A stretch of DNA of 64,000 nucleotides from the NCBI GenBank assembly GCA_902595375.1, contig CACJPW010000001.1, positions 1 to 64,000 of the forward strand. The letters run 5' to 3'. The stretch comes from an uncultured Pelagibacteraceae bacterium. GTDB lineage: Bacteria > Pseudomonadota > Alphaproteobacteria > Pelagibacterales > Pelagibacteraceae. How positions within the stretch are numbered: position 1 is the stretch's first letter; every line of letters begins with the position of its first letter. Positions 56,221 to 64,000 of the stretch are shown one piece after another. The translations under genes were made by a program, and so were the position numbers. The notes beneath the pieces are model-generated. The model was given only the letters and a program-made list of their open reading frames with translations, had not been told where the DNA came from and ran no database searches.

Positions 56221-57324
56221 TTATTCTTCCTCTTTTTTATCGCTAATTTTTTCTTTAGATGAAGGATTTCCCTCGAGCTCTTTACTTATTGCAGAAGCTT
56301 CGTCTCTGATAATTTTTTCTATTTCCGCTGCAGCGTTTGGATTTTTTTGGAGGTAAATTTTTGCATTTTCTCTACCTTGACCTATTTTTTCACCCTTATA
56401 CGCATACCAGGCTCCAGATTTTTCAACCACACCGGCTTTGGTACCAAGATCAATTAATTCACCCAATTTACTTATTCCTTTTCCATACATAAGATCGAAC
56501 TCAACAACTTTAAATGGTGGTGCAACTTTATTCTTAATCACTTTTACTCTAGTTGAGTTACCTATAATTTGATCTTTTTCTTTAATTGCCCCTATTCTTC
56601 TTATATCCATTCTTACAGATGAATAAAACTTAAGAGCATTACCGCCTGATGTAGTTTCTGGATTACCAAACATAACACCAATTTTCATTCTTATTTGGTT
56701 AATAAATATTACCATTGTATTTGATTTAGAAACTGAACCAGTAATTTTTCTTAATGCCTGACTCATCAATCTAGATTGTAGACCCACATGGTGATCTCCC
56801 ATTTCTCCCTCTAACTCAGCTTTTGGAGTTAATGCTGCAACTGAGTCCACTACTAAAACTGAAATTGATCCAGATTTTATTAATGTGTCAGTTATTTCCA
56901 AAGCCTGTTCTCCAGTGTCTGGCTGCGAGATTAGTAATTCTTCAGTTTTTACACCTAGTTTCTTTGCATAGACCGGATCCATAGCATGCTCCGCGTCAAC
57001 AAATGCGCATATTCCACCAGCTTTTTGAGCTTCAGCTACTACTTGTAAAGCTAAAGTAGTTTTACCTGATGACTCCGGACCATAAATTTCAATAATTCTT
57101 CCTTTTGGTAAGCCTCCAATACCAAGAGCTAAGTCCAAACTTAAAGAACCAGTTGAAATGGCCTCAACATCTAATGCTTGCTGTTGTCCAAGCCTCATTA
57201 CTGAGCCTTTTCCAAAATTTTGATCTATTTGGCTGATTGCAGCCTCTAAAGACTTATTTTTTTCCTTTAATTCTTGTTGTTTTTTATTATCAGTTTTCAC
57301 CACTTTTAAGTTATTTTTTGTCAT
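56221..57324 (-). CDS. recA: RecA recombinase
   Basis: Homologous recombination and repair protein of 367 residues. Walker A is [10 protein letters not shown], followed by [10 protein letters not shown], Walker [16 protein letters not shown] and [17 protein letters not shown], loop L2 [30 protein letters not shown] and an acidic C-terminal tail (KISDKKEEE). No intein. A clear SD (AAAGG) lies before ATG 57324. No GTTC-N7-GTTC alphaproteobacterial LexA box was found in the 92 nt upstream, so SOS control is not apparent. Confidence 0.98.
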   Translation of the reverse strand: MTKNNLKVVKTDNKKQQELKEKNKSLEAAISQIDQNFGKGSVMRLGQQQALDVEAISTGSLSLDLALGIGGLPKGRIIEIYGPESSGKTTLALQVVAEAQKAGGICAFVDAEHAMDPVYAKKLGVKTEELLISQPDTGEQALEITDTLIKSGSISVLVVDSVAALTPKAELEGEMGDHHVGLQSRLMSQALRKITGSVSKSNTMVIFINQIRMKIGVMFGNPETTSGGNALKFYSSVRMDIRRIGAIKEKDQIIGNSTRVKVIKNKVAPPFKVVEFDLMYGKGISKLGELIDLGTKAGVVEKSGAWYAYKGEKIGQGRENAKIYLQKNPNAAAEIEKIIRDEASAISKELEGNPSSKEKISDKKEEE

Positions 57325-57416
57325 TTTTTATCCTTTTTATTGTTCGAATCATTAATATAAATGTACACATTTTGTTCTTTTTATCAAGGGGTATCTAAAG
57401 GTAAGTAATATCAGCA

Positions 57417-58706
57417 CTATTTGAGCAGTTTAAGAGATAAAGTTCCCAGCTGTTTAGCTAACTTAAATTGAGAAACAAGAAAATCTTTTTCCGCCTTAAC
57501 AAAAGCAACCCTAGCATCAAGCAATAAACTTCTTGATTGAATTACATCTAAAGTAGTTCTTGAATTACCAGAGTCATATTCTGATGTAATACCTTCGTTA
57601 GCGATTTCTGCAGCCTCTAATTGGGCTTTTGTAGAGGCTAGAACACTTTTTGATGATAAGTAGTTAGACCATGAGTTTGAGGTCTCTGTTATTGTATTAC
57701 TTTGAGTATCTTGTAATAAAATTTGTGCTCTTTGCCTATCGAAGGATGATTTTTTAATTGAGGAAATATTTTCCCCACCTTTGATAATCGGCCATGTTAT
57801 TTTAGCTTGAACTGACTCTTCAGTCTTCTCATCTAGTGTAAGACTAAAATCTTTATTTTCAGTCTTAGAAATATTGATTGAAGCTGAGGGAGAAAGTCTT
57901 GACTTTTCAATATTTAATTCTTTTTCAGCTATCTGATAATCAAGTTTTGAAATTAGTAAATCAATATTGTTTGATTTTGCTATATCAATAGAAGTTTTAA
58001 GAGAGGATGGTAGATTTAATATAATCTTATCTTTTAGGTTTTCTGGATCTGGTGCTTTTTCCCCAATTATTCTTTCAAAATTTATTTTAGAAGAATAAAA
58101 CTCTGTTTGTGCTTTAATTAAATTTGCATTGGCACCAGCTAAGGATGATTCGGATTGTGCTAGATCAGTTAATGTTATTTCGCCTTTTTGAACTCTAACA
58201 CTATCAAATTCTACTTGCCTTTCAAATAGATTTACATTCGAATTATAAAACTTTTCATTTTTAAATTTAAATATTAAGTCAAAATAAGCTGACGCAGTTT
58301 TTAAAATTGTTTCTTGTTTAGTTTGTCTTAACTCTAATTTTGCTTTTTCAGTTTGAAGTTCTGATTTTTTAAAGGTGTTCAATCCTTTAAATCCCGAAAA
58401 TATAGTTTGTTCCAAAGATATAGACTTGCTTTCAGTGTCCAAACTCGTATCAGATAAATTAGATCCATTCTTATCAATACGATTTGTTGTTGTTGAACTA
58501 GTTTGATCGCCTGATAATGTTATACTTGGCAAAAATTCACTTCTTGATATATTTCTACTTTGCTTAACTGACTCGAGTTTTTTTCTTTCAGCGTTTAACT
58601 GTAAATTATTTGCTAACGCCTTTTCAGTAAAAAAGATTAAATTTATTTCAGCATTTAATCTAGAAATTAACAAAAAAAATATTAATAGGATATATTTTAT
58701 TTTCAT
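57417..58706 (-). CDS. TolC family outer-membrane efflux protein
   Basis: 429-residue exported protein with a signal peptide (residues 1-19, ending LNAE) and two TolC-type repeats of long amphipathic helices (FTEKALANNLQLNAERKKLESV; IDIAKSNNIDLLISKLDYQIAEKEL) with short beta-strand segments (FLPSITLSGD, LSPSASINIS). It forms a trimeric outer-membrane tunnel for efflux or type I secretion with inner-membrane partners that are not in this window. It is upstream of recA with 92 nt between. Confidence 0.88.
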   Translation of the reverse strand: MKIKYILLIFFLLISRLNAEINLIFFTEKALANNLQLNAERKKLESVKQSRNISRSEFLPSITLSGDQTSSTTTNRIDKNGSNLSDTSLDTESKSISLEQTIFSGFKGLNTFKKSELQTEKAKLELRQTKQETILKTASAYFDLIFKFKNEKFYNSNVNLFERQVEFDSVRVQKGEITLTDLAQSESSLAGANANLIKAQTEFYSSKINFERIIGEKAPDPENLKDKIILNLPSSLKTSIDIAKSNNIDLLISKLDYQIAEKELNIEKSRLSPSASINISKTENKDFSLTLDEKTEESVQAKITWPIIKGGENISSIKKSSFDRQRAQILLQDTQSNTITETSNSWSNYLSSKSVLASTKAQLEAAEIANEGITSEYDSGNSRTTLDVIQSRSLLLDARVAFVKAEKDFLVSQFKLAKQLGTLSLKLLK

Positions 58707-59624
58707 TTAATTAAAATTAATTGATTTTAATTTATGTTTACTGTCTATTTTTACAATAACATCAGACTTTTTAGTCATAGTGTTTAGCATGTGCCTCGTA
58801 AGTCGTTCGTAAAACATAATAAAGTTTTTTACTTCATTATCATTCATAATTTTATTTCCTCTAGATTTTGTTCTTAATTTTTTTTCTTGTAAAAGTCTCC
58901 ATTCGTAAACTTTTTTAAAACTTGGGACTTTTAAAAATATTAATTTATCAATTAATTTAAATATTTTACTATACTCTTTTTTTAATTTATTATTCACATA
59001 AAGTCTCCATGTAGAATTTTTATCCTTTTCTTTTTCTAACTTATTAATCGGTATTAATAAATCTCTATTATTTTGCGCTTTTGCACCAATGCACCAACCT
59101 TCAAAAATAATAATATCAGGTTTTTCTTTAATACTTTGCCAATATTTTTTTGGAAGCCTATTATCTGTAGATTTATCAAATATAGGGATATTGACCTTAT
59201 CAAATTTACTTTTTTTTAGTTTTTTAATGGTATTTAACAAAAGTTTTGTATCATGTGTTCCTGGAACTCCCCTTGTTAAAAAAAGAGGACTTATCTTTAA
59301 TGACATTTTTTTTCTATCTTTTAATGTTTTATAAAAATCATCAATCGAAAAAATTACAGTGTTTAAGTTAAATATTTTTTTTAAAATTATTTTTAAAATA
59401 TTTGATATTGTAGATTTCCCAGACCCTTGTCCTCCTGTAATACCTATTATTTTTACTTTTTTATCCTTTATGTGTTCTTCATTTATTATATTACTAATTG
59501 GTAAATAAAACTTTTTTAATTGCTTCAGTTTATCTCTAAAAGGTTCGGACATTACTTCTTGCGAATGAAGATATTTTAAATAATCACTCTTGATTTTCTG
59601 ATAATCCAAATTACCAAATTTCAT
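58707..59624 (-). CDS. D-glycerate 3-kinase-like P-loop kinase
   Basis: 305-residue cytoplasmic kinase of the phosphoribulokinase/uridine-kinase-like family. Walker A is GITGGQGSGKST, then SIDDFYKTL, TRGVPGTHDTKLL, NIPIFDKSTDNRLP and a IIFEGWCIGAKA Walker B-like segment. These match the GLYK/YggC group, which phosphorylates D-glycerate to 3-phosphoglycerate in plants, though bacterial substrates are less certain. It starts 1 nt before the tolC-type gene start in the same direction. Confidence 0.8.
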   Translation of the reverse strand: MKFGNLDYQKIKSDYLKYLHSQEVMSEPFRDKLKQLKKFYLPISNIINEEHIKDKKVKIIGITGGQGSGKSTISNILKIILKKIFNLNTVIFSIDDFYKTLKDRKKMSLKISPLFLTRGVPGTHDTKLLLNTIKKLKKSKFDKVNIPIFDKSTDNRLPKKYWQSIKEKPDIIIFEGWCIGAKAQNNRDLLIPINKLEKEKDKNSTWRLYVNNKLKKEYSKIFKLIDKLIFLKVPSFKKVYEWRLLQEKKLRTKSRGNKIMNDNEVKNFIMFYERLTRHMLNTMTKKSDVIVKIDSKHKLKSINFN

Positions 59625-59639
59625 ATTATTTGTTGTAAA

Positions 59640-60242
59640 TTAACTAATTGTTTTTTTTATAGCATCTTCTAGATACTCAAGTCTATCTTGACCCCAAAAT
59701 ATCTCTTTATTGAGAACATAAGATGGTGCTCCGAACACATTTTGATTAATTGCATCTTTTGAATTCTCTTTATACTTAGCATCTATTTCATCAGATAACG
59801 CTAAATTTTTGATATCTTCAAATTTTAAATCCAATTTTTCACAAATTTCTTCAAGAACTTTATAATCAGAAATGTCTTTTTCTAAAGACCAAAGATATTC
59901 TAAACAATTACTGCTAAAACTAAGTTTATTACCTTTATTACACGCTGCTATAACAAATTTTGCAGGCAAATGTGGGTCCGATGGTGGAAAAAATTTAGGT
60001 TGTTTGTTTATTGGAATATCAAATTTTTTTGCAATTCTATCTATTTCTATCAGTCTGTACTTTTGTCTAGAAGGATGTCTTTTAGGTACTGGTAAACCAC
60101 CGGTATTTGAAAAAATTGTATCAACTAAATCAACAGGTTTTTCTTCGACTTCTAGGTTATACTTTTTAATAAGTGATAAAAATCTTTTAACTGCCAAATA
60201 AGAAAAAGGCGAAGCTATACTAAAATAATATTCTATTTTCAT
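59640..60242 (-). CDS. DsbA-family isomerase (HCCA isomerase-like)
   Basis: 200-residue protein of the thioredoxin-fold kappa-GST / 2-hydroxychromene-2-carboxylate isomerase family. Hallmarks are YYFSIASPFSYLAVKRF with the active-site Ser, KPVDL, VFGAPSYVLNKEIFWGQDRLEYLEDAI and a helical insertion. It binds glutathione as a cofactor in family members. The substrate in this organism is unknown, since naphthalene degradation is not expected. It lies just before the P-loop kinase gene. Confidence 0.85.
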   Translation of the reverse strand: MKIEYYFSIASPFSYLAVKRFLSLIKKYNLEVEEKPVDLVDTIFSNTGGLPVPKRHPSRQKYRLIEIDRIAKKFDIPINKQPKFFPPSDPHLPAKFVIAACNKGNKLSFSSNCLEYLWSLEKDISDYKVLEEICEKLDLKFEDIKNLALSDEIDAKYKENSKDAINQNVFGAPSYVLNKEIFWGQDRLEYLEDAIKKTIS

Positions 60243-60371
60243 AAATTTAACTAAATTGCTTATTTAAGATCACAATATGCATGTTTATCTTCATCCACAA
60301 GATATCAAATTCTACAAGAAATGTTCACCTTTTGATTCTCTTTTGACTCTATTAGAGACTCTTATTTCAAC

Positions 60372-61247
60372 TTAATGGTGTGTTATCTCTTTTACTCCAG
60401 AAAGATTTTGATGAGAGTTAATTAGGTCTTTTTCAGACTCTCTTTGAGAAACAACAAAAATTAACAAATTAAAAATTATAATAAATAATATCAATAAAAT
60501 TGAGAAATTTCCTAAGGATGAATTTAAGTAAGCTAATAAAATTATAATGAACGCTGACCTTAAAAAAACATGATACTTGAAAACTGCAATTATTGAAAAA
60601 GAATGAATTAGAAGTTTAAATAATGACATTTTTGATGGCCCAAAATACCTTAAACCTCTCACAGAGTTTATTTCATTTAAAAATTTCACATTTTTTTTTA
60701 CCGTGCCAGAAAAACTACTCCACAAACTAGCCTTTGAATGTAATCTTCCTACATCTTCTTTAGTCAAAATACTAAAATTACCAAAATTAATATTTTTTCC
60801 CGTGAAGATTAAAGTAATGAATTTATGAGCTTTATAAAGAAACTGAAAAAAAGGACCCTCTGATCTTTTGACTCTTTTAGCCACAACCGAGACCGAAGGT
60901 TTTTGAATAATTACATCTACTAAACTTTTTATTTCTATTGGTCTGTCTTCACCGTCTCCATCCATTAACAGGAGATAATCAAAATCTTTTTTCTGGAATA
61001 CATACCTTATACCAAACGCATTACATCTAGCATGCCCTCTATTCTGCCTCATATTTAGGATTTCTAAAGATTTAATATTTCCAGGCTTAATCAATTTAGG
61101 TTGGTCTATGGTAGATGCATCATTAACAACCAAACACTCAAAATTAATGTCCCGAAAAGTTGAGATAATCTCATTAATTTCTAACATCAGCTTTTTAAGG
61201 GATTCCCAGTCGTTAAAGACGGGTATCAAAATTATAATTTTTTTCAT
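60372..61247 (-). CDS. Family 2 glycosyltransferase with C-terminal membrane helices
   Basis: From ATG 61247 it has 291 residues: a GT-A domain (IIILIPVFNDWESLKKLM, CLVVNDAST, NRGHARCNAFGIRY, LLLMDGDGEDRP) resembling dolichyl/undecaprenyl-phosphate sugar synthases, then two or three C-terminal membrane helices (~225-280). The ATG overlaps the stop of the GT39 gene as ATGA, which sets the start; an upstream frame to 61304 is not needed. It probably makes the lipid-linked sugar donor used by the GT39 enzyme. Confidence 0.85.
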   Translation of the reverse strand: MKKIIILIPVFNDWESLKKLMLEINEIISTFRDINFECLVVNDASTIDQPKLIKPGNIKSLEILNMRQNRGHARCNAFGIRYVFQKKDFDYLLLMDGDGEDRPIEIKSLVDVIIQKPSVSVVAKRVKRSEGPFFQFLYKAHKFITLIFTGKNINFGNFSILTKEDVGRLHSKASLWSSFSGTVKKNVKFLNEINSVRGLRYFGPSKMSLFKLLIHSFSIIAVFKYHVFLRSAFIIILLAYLNSSLGNFSILLILFIIIFNLLIFVVSQRESEKDLINSHQNLSGVKEITHH

Positions 61248-62614
61248 CTTTGACCAATCATACAATATCCTACTGGTTTTATAGTTCCATAAACACCTGG
61301 GCAAATATTTTTTAGAATTTTAGGATTTCCAGTATAAATTATTCCTTCGCCTATTTTTAAATCCAAAGGACTTTTTTTTAATTCTATAATCCATTTTGGT
61401 CTGGAACTTAAATGATAAGATAAATTTCCAGCATACCACTCATCACCAATCACTAATTTAATTTCATTGTAATAATTTTCATCCCATCTATTTTGAACCA
61501 ATCTAGCAATTTCTTTTCCCGGATAGTCAGTTCTTTTAAAATCATTTGTTAGAGAAACAATTGTATATGTGGCAGGTGAAATAAAAAATAATAACAAAAA
61601 AATTAAGTAAAATTTTTTGAGATTTTTGATGTTTATACTGCTTTTAAAAATTTGGATTAACATTATACCTGATAAAAGATAAAATGGTGTCATCCACATT
61701 GTTCTTATCTTAACTCCAAAAATTGTAGAAGTTAAAATTATTAAGAATATTGGTAAAATAAAAGTAAATAAAAGAAAGATCATCTTGCTATCTAAAATAA
61801 ACTTTTTAATTTTAATTTTTTTGATCAAAAACAAAAACATTAAAAAAAGAGGGATTAGGATCGCAATTTGTTTGAGAATAAAAATTAAAGGAAAGATTAG
61901 ATGATTTAATTGATTATCATTTACTCCAGTTCTTTGTAAACCGTAACTTAAGCTAATAAATTCATTTTGTACCAACCATACTAAATGTGGAAAAACTACT
62001 ATTAAAGCGACTGGACCTATAATAAAAAAATTATATGATTTATTTTTCTTATTTATAAATAAATAGATAAATAAAATTTTAATTCCTATTATTAGATAAA
62101 TAAAAAGATATTTTGATAAAAATCCTAAACCTAAACATAAAGCTAATATAACGAAATCTATTTTCTTATCATATTTTATACAACGCCAAGTGAATAATGC
62201 ACTGAGTGCCCAAAAAGGTAATTGGGAAACATTAACGTTAAATTCCGGTGTGGTATAATTATAAAAATATATTCCTTCTAACAACATGACAGAAATTAAA
62301 GCTAAATTTAAATTACCAAATAAATCATAAGCTAATTTAAAAATTGCTATAAAAGCCAAAATTACAAAAATTTGACTTAGTAAGTAGTACGCCCAATCTT
62401 GATTACCAAAAATTTGATAAAATAATTCCACTGCAAAAGCACTTAGAGGTGGATGTTTGTTAAATCCCCAATCTAAATTACTTCCCCATGCTAAAGCCTC
62501 TATGGTGTCTAGTGGTAAGTTAGTGTTTGTTAAAGACGGTACTAACGTCCAAATCAATAAATGCGAAAAAAGAAAAATATATAAGTTTCTATGTATACTT
62601 TTATTTAAGATCAT
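61244..62614 (-). CDS. GT39/ArnT-like membrane glycosyltransferase
   Basis: 456-residue integral membrane protein with about 10-11 helices. The first periplasmic loop has the acidic motif and aromatic cluster DTIEALAWGSNLDWGFNKHPPLSAF, typical of PMT/ArnT family enzymes that move a sugar from a polyprenyl phosphate to an acceptor. The C-terminal periplasmic region is Pro/Lys-rich. It is coupled to the GT2 gene by an ATGA overlap. Likely a cell-surface sugar modification, with lipid A or another envelope glycan as possible target; substrate unknown. Confidence 0.83.
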   Translation of the reverse strand: MILNKSIHRNLYIFLFSHLLIWTLVPSLTNTNLPLDTIEALAWGSNLDWGFNKHPPLSAFAVELFYQIFGNQDWAYYLLSQIFVILAFIAIFKLAYDLFGNLNLALISVMLLEGIYFYNYTTPEFNVNVSQLPFWALSALFTWRCIKYDKKIDFVILALCLGLGFLSKYLFIYLIIGIKILFIYLFINKKNKSYNFFIIGPVALIVVFPHLVWLVQNEFISLSYGLQRTGVNDNQLNHLIFPLIFILKQIAILIPLFLMFLFLIKKIKIKKFILDSKMIFLLFTFILPIFLIILTSTIFGVKIRTMWMTPFYLLSGIMLIQIFKSSINIKNLKKFYLIFLLLFFISPATYTIVSLTNDFKRTDYPGKEIARLVQNRWDENYYNEIKLVIGDEWYAGNLSYHLSSRPKWIIELKKSPLDLKIGEGIIYTGNPKILKNICPGVYGTIKPVGYCMIGQR

Positions 62615-62643
62615 ATGATAAATTTATTACAATTTATAAACTA

Positions 62644-62671
62644 TTGACACGAGTAAAATCAAACATATACT
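62644..62671 (+). promoter_or_regulatory. Consensus-like promoter of dksA with GC-rich discriminator
   Basis: TTGACA at 62644-62649, a 16-nt spacer and TATACT at 62666-62671. The bases after the -10 are CCCCGAG (62672-62678), an unusually G+C-rich discriminator in this AT-rich genome. The start site would be near 62678, giving a leader of only about 9 nt before ATG 62687. G+C-rich discriminators mark promoters inhibited by ppGpp and DksA in E. coli, so negative autoregulation is possible. Confidence 0.6.
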
Positions 62672-62686
62672 CCCCGAGATTGAAAA

Positions 62687-63112
62687 ATGCCTAAAAAAAC
62701 AGTTTCTAAAAAAAAATATATACCAAACACCAAAGAAAAGTATATGTGTGCAAAACATAAAAAATTTTTCACTGATGAATTATTAAAATGGAAAAGAGAT
62801 ATTATCAAAGCAAATAATTTAGGTAATATATTAAATTCTAATGATGACAACGTATCTTCTGCAGATATTGTTGATCAAGCTTCTTCGTACACTGATAAGT
62901 CAGTAGAAATGAAAGCTTTAAACAGAAGTAGAAAATTGATATCAAAAATTAATTCTGCTTTACAAAGATTACGTGATGGAACTTATGGTTTTTGCGAAGA
63001 AACAGGTGAACCTATTGGTTTGAAGAGATTGATGGCTAGGCCGGTCGCAACACTATCAATTGAAGCTCAAGAGAGACATGAAAGGGATGAAAAAATATTT
63101 ATTGACGATTAA
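62687..63112 (+). CDS. dksA: DksA-type RNA polymerase regulator
   Basis: 141-residue protein that enters the RNA polymerase secondary channel and works with ppGpp. The coiled-coil tip motif is kept as ADIVDQAS (Asp-x-x-Asp-x-Ala), and the C-terminal region is YGFCEETGEPIGLKRLMARPVATLSIEAQERHER. Of the four zinc cysteines of E. coli DksA only one is present, the usual alphaproteobacterial form, so zinc binding is unlikely. Its stop shares TTAA with the convergent GST gene. The promoter is strong and has a G+C-rich discriminator. Confidence 0.93.
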   Translation: MPKKTVSKKKYIPNTKEKYMCAKHKKFFTDELLKWKRDIIKANNLGNILNSNDDNVSSADIVDQASSYTDKSVEMKALNRSRKLISKINSALQRLRDGTYGFCEETGEPIGLKRLMARPVATLSIEAQERHERDEKIFIDD

Positions 63113-63735
63113 ACTTTAGGAATTTCTTCACCTTTATTCAACAAATCATATCCTTTTTTTACAGCCTCTCTTGTAGATATTTCGTAATACCATCTCGATA
63201 AATTCTTATGGCTTTTTAATCCAATGTCATGCCATTCATGTCTAGCAATCCACGGAAATGTCGCAATATCTGCTATTGTGTAATTTTTACCAGCAAGAAA
63301 TCTTGATTTAGAAAGGCGTTCATCAAGTTCTTTATAGACTCTACGACAAATATTGAAGTATCTCTCTTCTCCAAATTTACTTTTTCCAGGATTATAGTGG
63401 TGGAATTGATGGTGCTGGCCAAGCATTGGTCCAATGTAACCCATCTGACCCATTAACCATTGGTTAATTATTGTCCTTTCATTTACATTATAAAATTTTC
63501 CACTTTTTTCTCCTAAGTAAATAAGTATTGCACCAGACTCGAATAAGCTCTGTTTACTGTCGTGATCAATTATTACAGGTGTTTTACTAAAAGGACTTAA
63601 TTTTTTAAAGTCAGGTTTAAATTGTTCATCTTTATTTATATTTATTTTTATTACCTTATATTTATAATGAATTTCCTCGAGCATTATTGAAATTTTCTTA
63701 CCGTTAGGAGTATTAGCGGTAAGCAACTCAATCAT
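63109..63735 (-). CDS. Glutathione S-transferase (YfcG/YghU-like)
   Basis: 208-residue soluble protein. The N-terminal thioredoxin-fold domain begins with IELLTANTPNGKKISIMLEE, with Asn/Thr at the active site as in YfcG/nu-class GSTs; SPFSKTPVIID has the cis-Pro and FESGAILIYLGEK the Ser that binds glutathione. The all-helical C-terminal domain has GKNYTIADIATFPW, the conserved Asp-containing N-cap. It may act as disulfide reductase or detoxification enzyme. It is ATGA-coupled to the reductase gene upstream. Confidence 0.9.
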   Translation of the reverse strand: MIELLTANTPNGKKISIMLEEIHYKYKVIKININKDEQFKPDFKKLSPFSKTPVIIDHDSKQSLFESGAILIYLGEKSGKFYNVNERTIINQWLMGQMGYIGPMLGQHHQFHHYNPGKSKFGEERYFNICRRVYKELDERLSKSRFLAGKNYTIADIATFPWIARHEWHDIGLKSHKNLSRWYYEISTREAVKKGYDLLNKGEEIPKV

Positions 63736-64000
63736 TTTTTTCCCAATCTATTTTGAATAGTTTTTGAAGAAGTTGTAAATTCAAATCTATATTTTTCATT
63801 TGGTCTAGCCCTTTTAAAACACTCAACAGAAGCTAAGGCAACTTCATGAAAACCAGACAAAATTAATTTTAATTTTCCGGGATAAGTGCAAATATCACCA
63901 GCTGCAAATATGCCCTTTTTATTAGTTTCAAAGTTTTCGGGATTTACCTTAATTGTTTTTTTTTCCATACCTAACCCCCACTCAGCAATTGGGCCGAGTT
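63732..64000 (-). CDS. Ferredoxin-NADP reductase, thioredoxin-reductase-like (5' part cut by window edge)
   Basis: Only the C-terminal ~88 residues are visible; the frame continues past the right edge with no start needed at 63968. The sequence LGPIAEWGLG, then ETNKKGIFAAGDICTYPGKLKLILSGFHEVALAS, matches TrxB-like ferredoxin/flavodoxin-NADP(+) reductases (YumC type) including the FAD-binding GD motif. No active-site CxxC lies in the visible part. In the cell it passes electrons between NADPH and ferredoxin. It is upstream of and coupled to the GST gene. Confidence 0.87.
   Translation of the reverse strand, partial: LGPIAEWGLGMEKKTIKVNPENFETNKKGIFAAGDICTYPGKLKLILSGFHEVALASVECFKRARPNEKYRFEFTTSSKTIQNRLGKK

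Noticed and set aside
57342-57377. Pair of GTTC words as an alphaproteobacterial LexA box
   Set aside because: They are 32 bp apart, not the required 11 bp.
60243-60371. Possible small RNA or tRNA in the 129-nt gap after the GT2 gene
   Set aside because: No cloverleaf, conserved arms or strong hairpin; only short GACTCT repeats with weak pairing.
1-64000. CRISPR arrays, insertion sequences, prophage or integron elements
   Set aside because: No direct-repeat arrays, transposase or integrase motifs or attachment-site signatures were seen; the gene content is all housekeeping.

Overview
The window looks like core chromosome of an alphaproteobacterium of the SAR11 / Pelagibacterales type (Candidatus Pelagibacter-like). 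The signs are very AT-rich DNA (about 30% G+C by eye), Lys/Asn/Ile-rich proteins, almost no intergenic DNA (the longest gap is about 175 nt), short regulatory regions, and alphaproteobacterial gene neighbourhoods such as iscR-suf, aroQ-accB-accC, a DUF2155 protein with an NDUFA12 homologue, hdaA beside purMN, lptFG-lptD-surA-pdxA-rsmA, fabD-fabG-acpP, rpsF-rpsR-rplI-dnaB, cvpA-purF and icd/alaS. Taxonomy is inferred from these features only; no database was searched. No mobile elements, prophage, CRISPR, rRNA or tRNA genes were recognised, and no stretch over 300 nt lacks a gene.

Layout. 1-2.5 kb: Fe-S assembly operon iscR-sufB-sufC (minus) with a palindromic candidate IscR operator upstream. 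2.6-13.3 kb: an alpha/beta hydrolase, anmK, tyrS, an AsmA-like envelope protein, prfB with an intact programmed +1 frameshift, PBP1A and an RNase E/G. 13.3-18.3 kb: thiS-thiG, aroQ-accB-accC, DUF2155 and NDUFA12-like genes, and a stand-alone protein resembling the C-terminus of class II ribonucleotide reductase. 18.3-25.2 kb: aspS-hdaA-DUF2066, purMN, ndk and pepA. 25.3-32.6 kb: a tightly coupled operon for LPS transport and outer-membrane folding (lptF, lptG, lptD, surA) continuing into pdxA and rsmA. 32.6-35.2 kb: gmk, acpP, fabG, fabD. 35.2-42.3 kb: ribosomal proteins S6, S18 and L9, dnaB, an RND/MMPL protein, cvpA and purF.

42.3-48 kb: a minus-strand run guaB, TPR, guaA, panB, YfgM-like, BamB-like. 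48-54 kb: psd-pssA-rlmE, icd, alaS. 54-56 kb: an aldehyde dehydrogenase followed by a DUF779 gene, with an 11-bp perfect hairpin at their junction. 56.2-62.6 kb: recA, a TolC-type protein, a glycerate-kinase-like P-loop kinase, a DsbA-like isomerase and a GT39/GT2 glycosyltransferase pair. 62.6-64 kb: dksA, a glutathione transferase and the C-terminal part of a ferredoxin-NADP reductase.

The contents are mostly housekeeping: purine synthesis (purM, purN, purF, guaA, guaB, gmk, ndk), lipid and envelope building, translation, and cofactor synthesis. The more interesting features are streamlining signatures. These are an IMP dehydrogenase lacking its CBS module, an RNase E/G with no cysteine and therefore no Zn-link, convergent genes that share a 4-bp stop (TTAA or CTAA), and overlapping start and stop codons throughout the operons. 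Less understood are the ALDH-DUF779 module, the stand-alone NrdJ-like domain protein and a GC-rich discriminator in the dksA promoter. I found no convincing wholly new multi-gene system; the ALDH-hairpin-DUF779 unit is the closest candidate.
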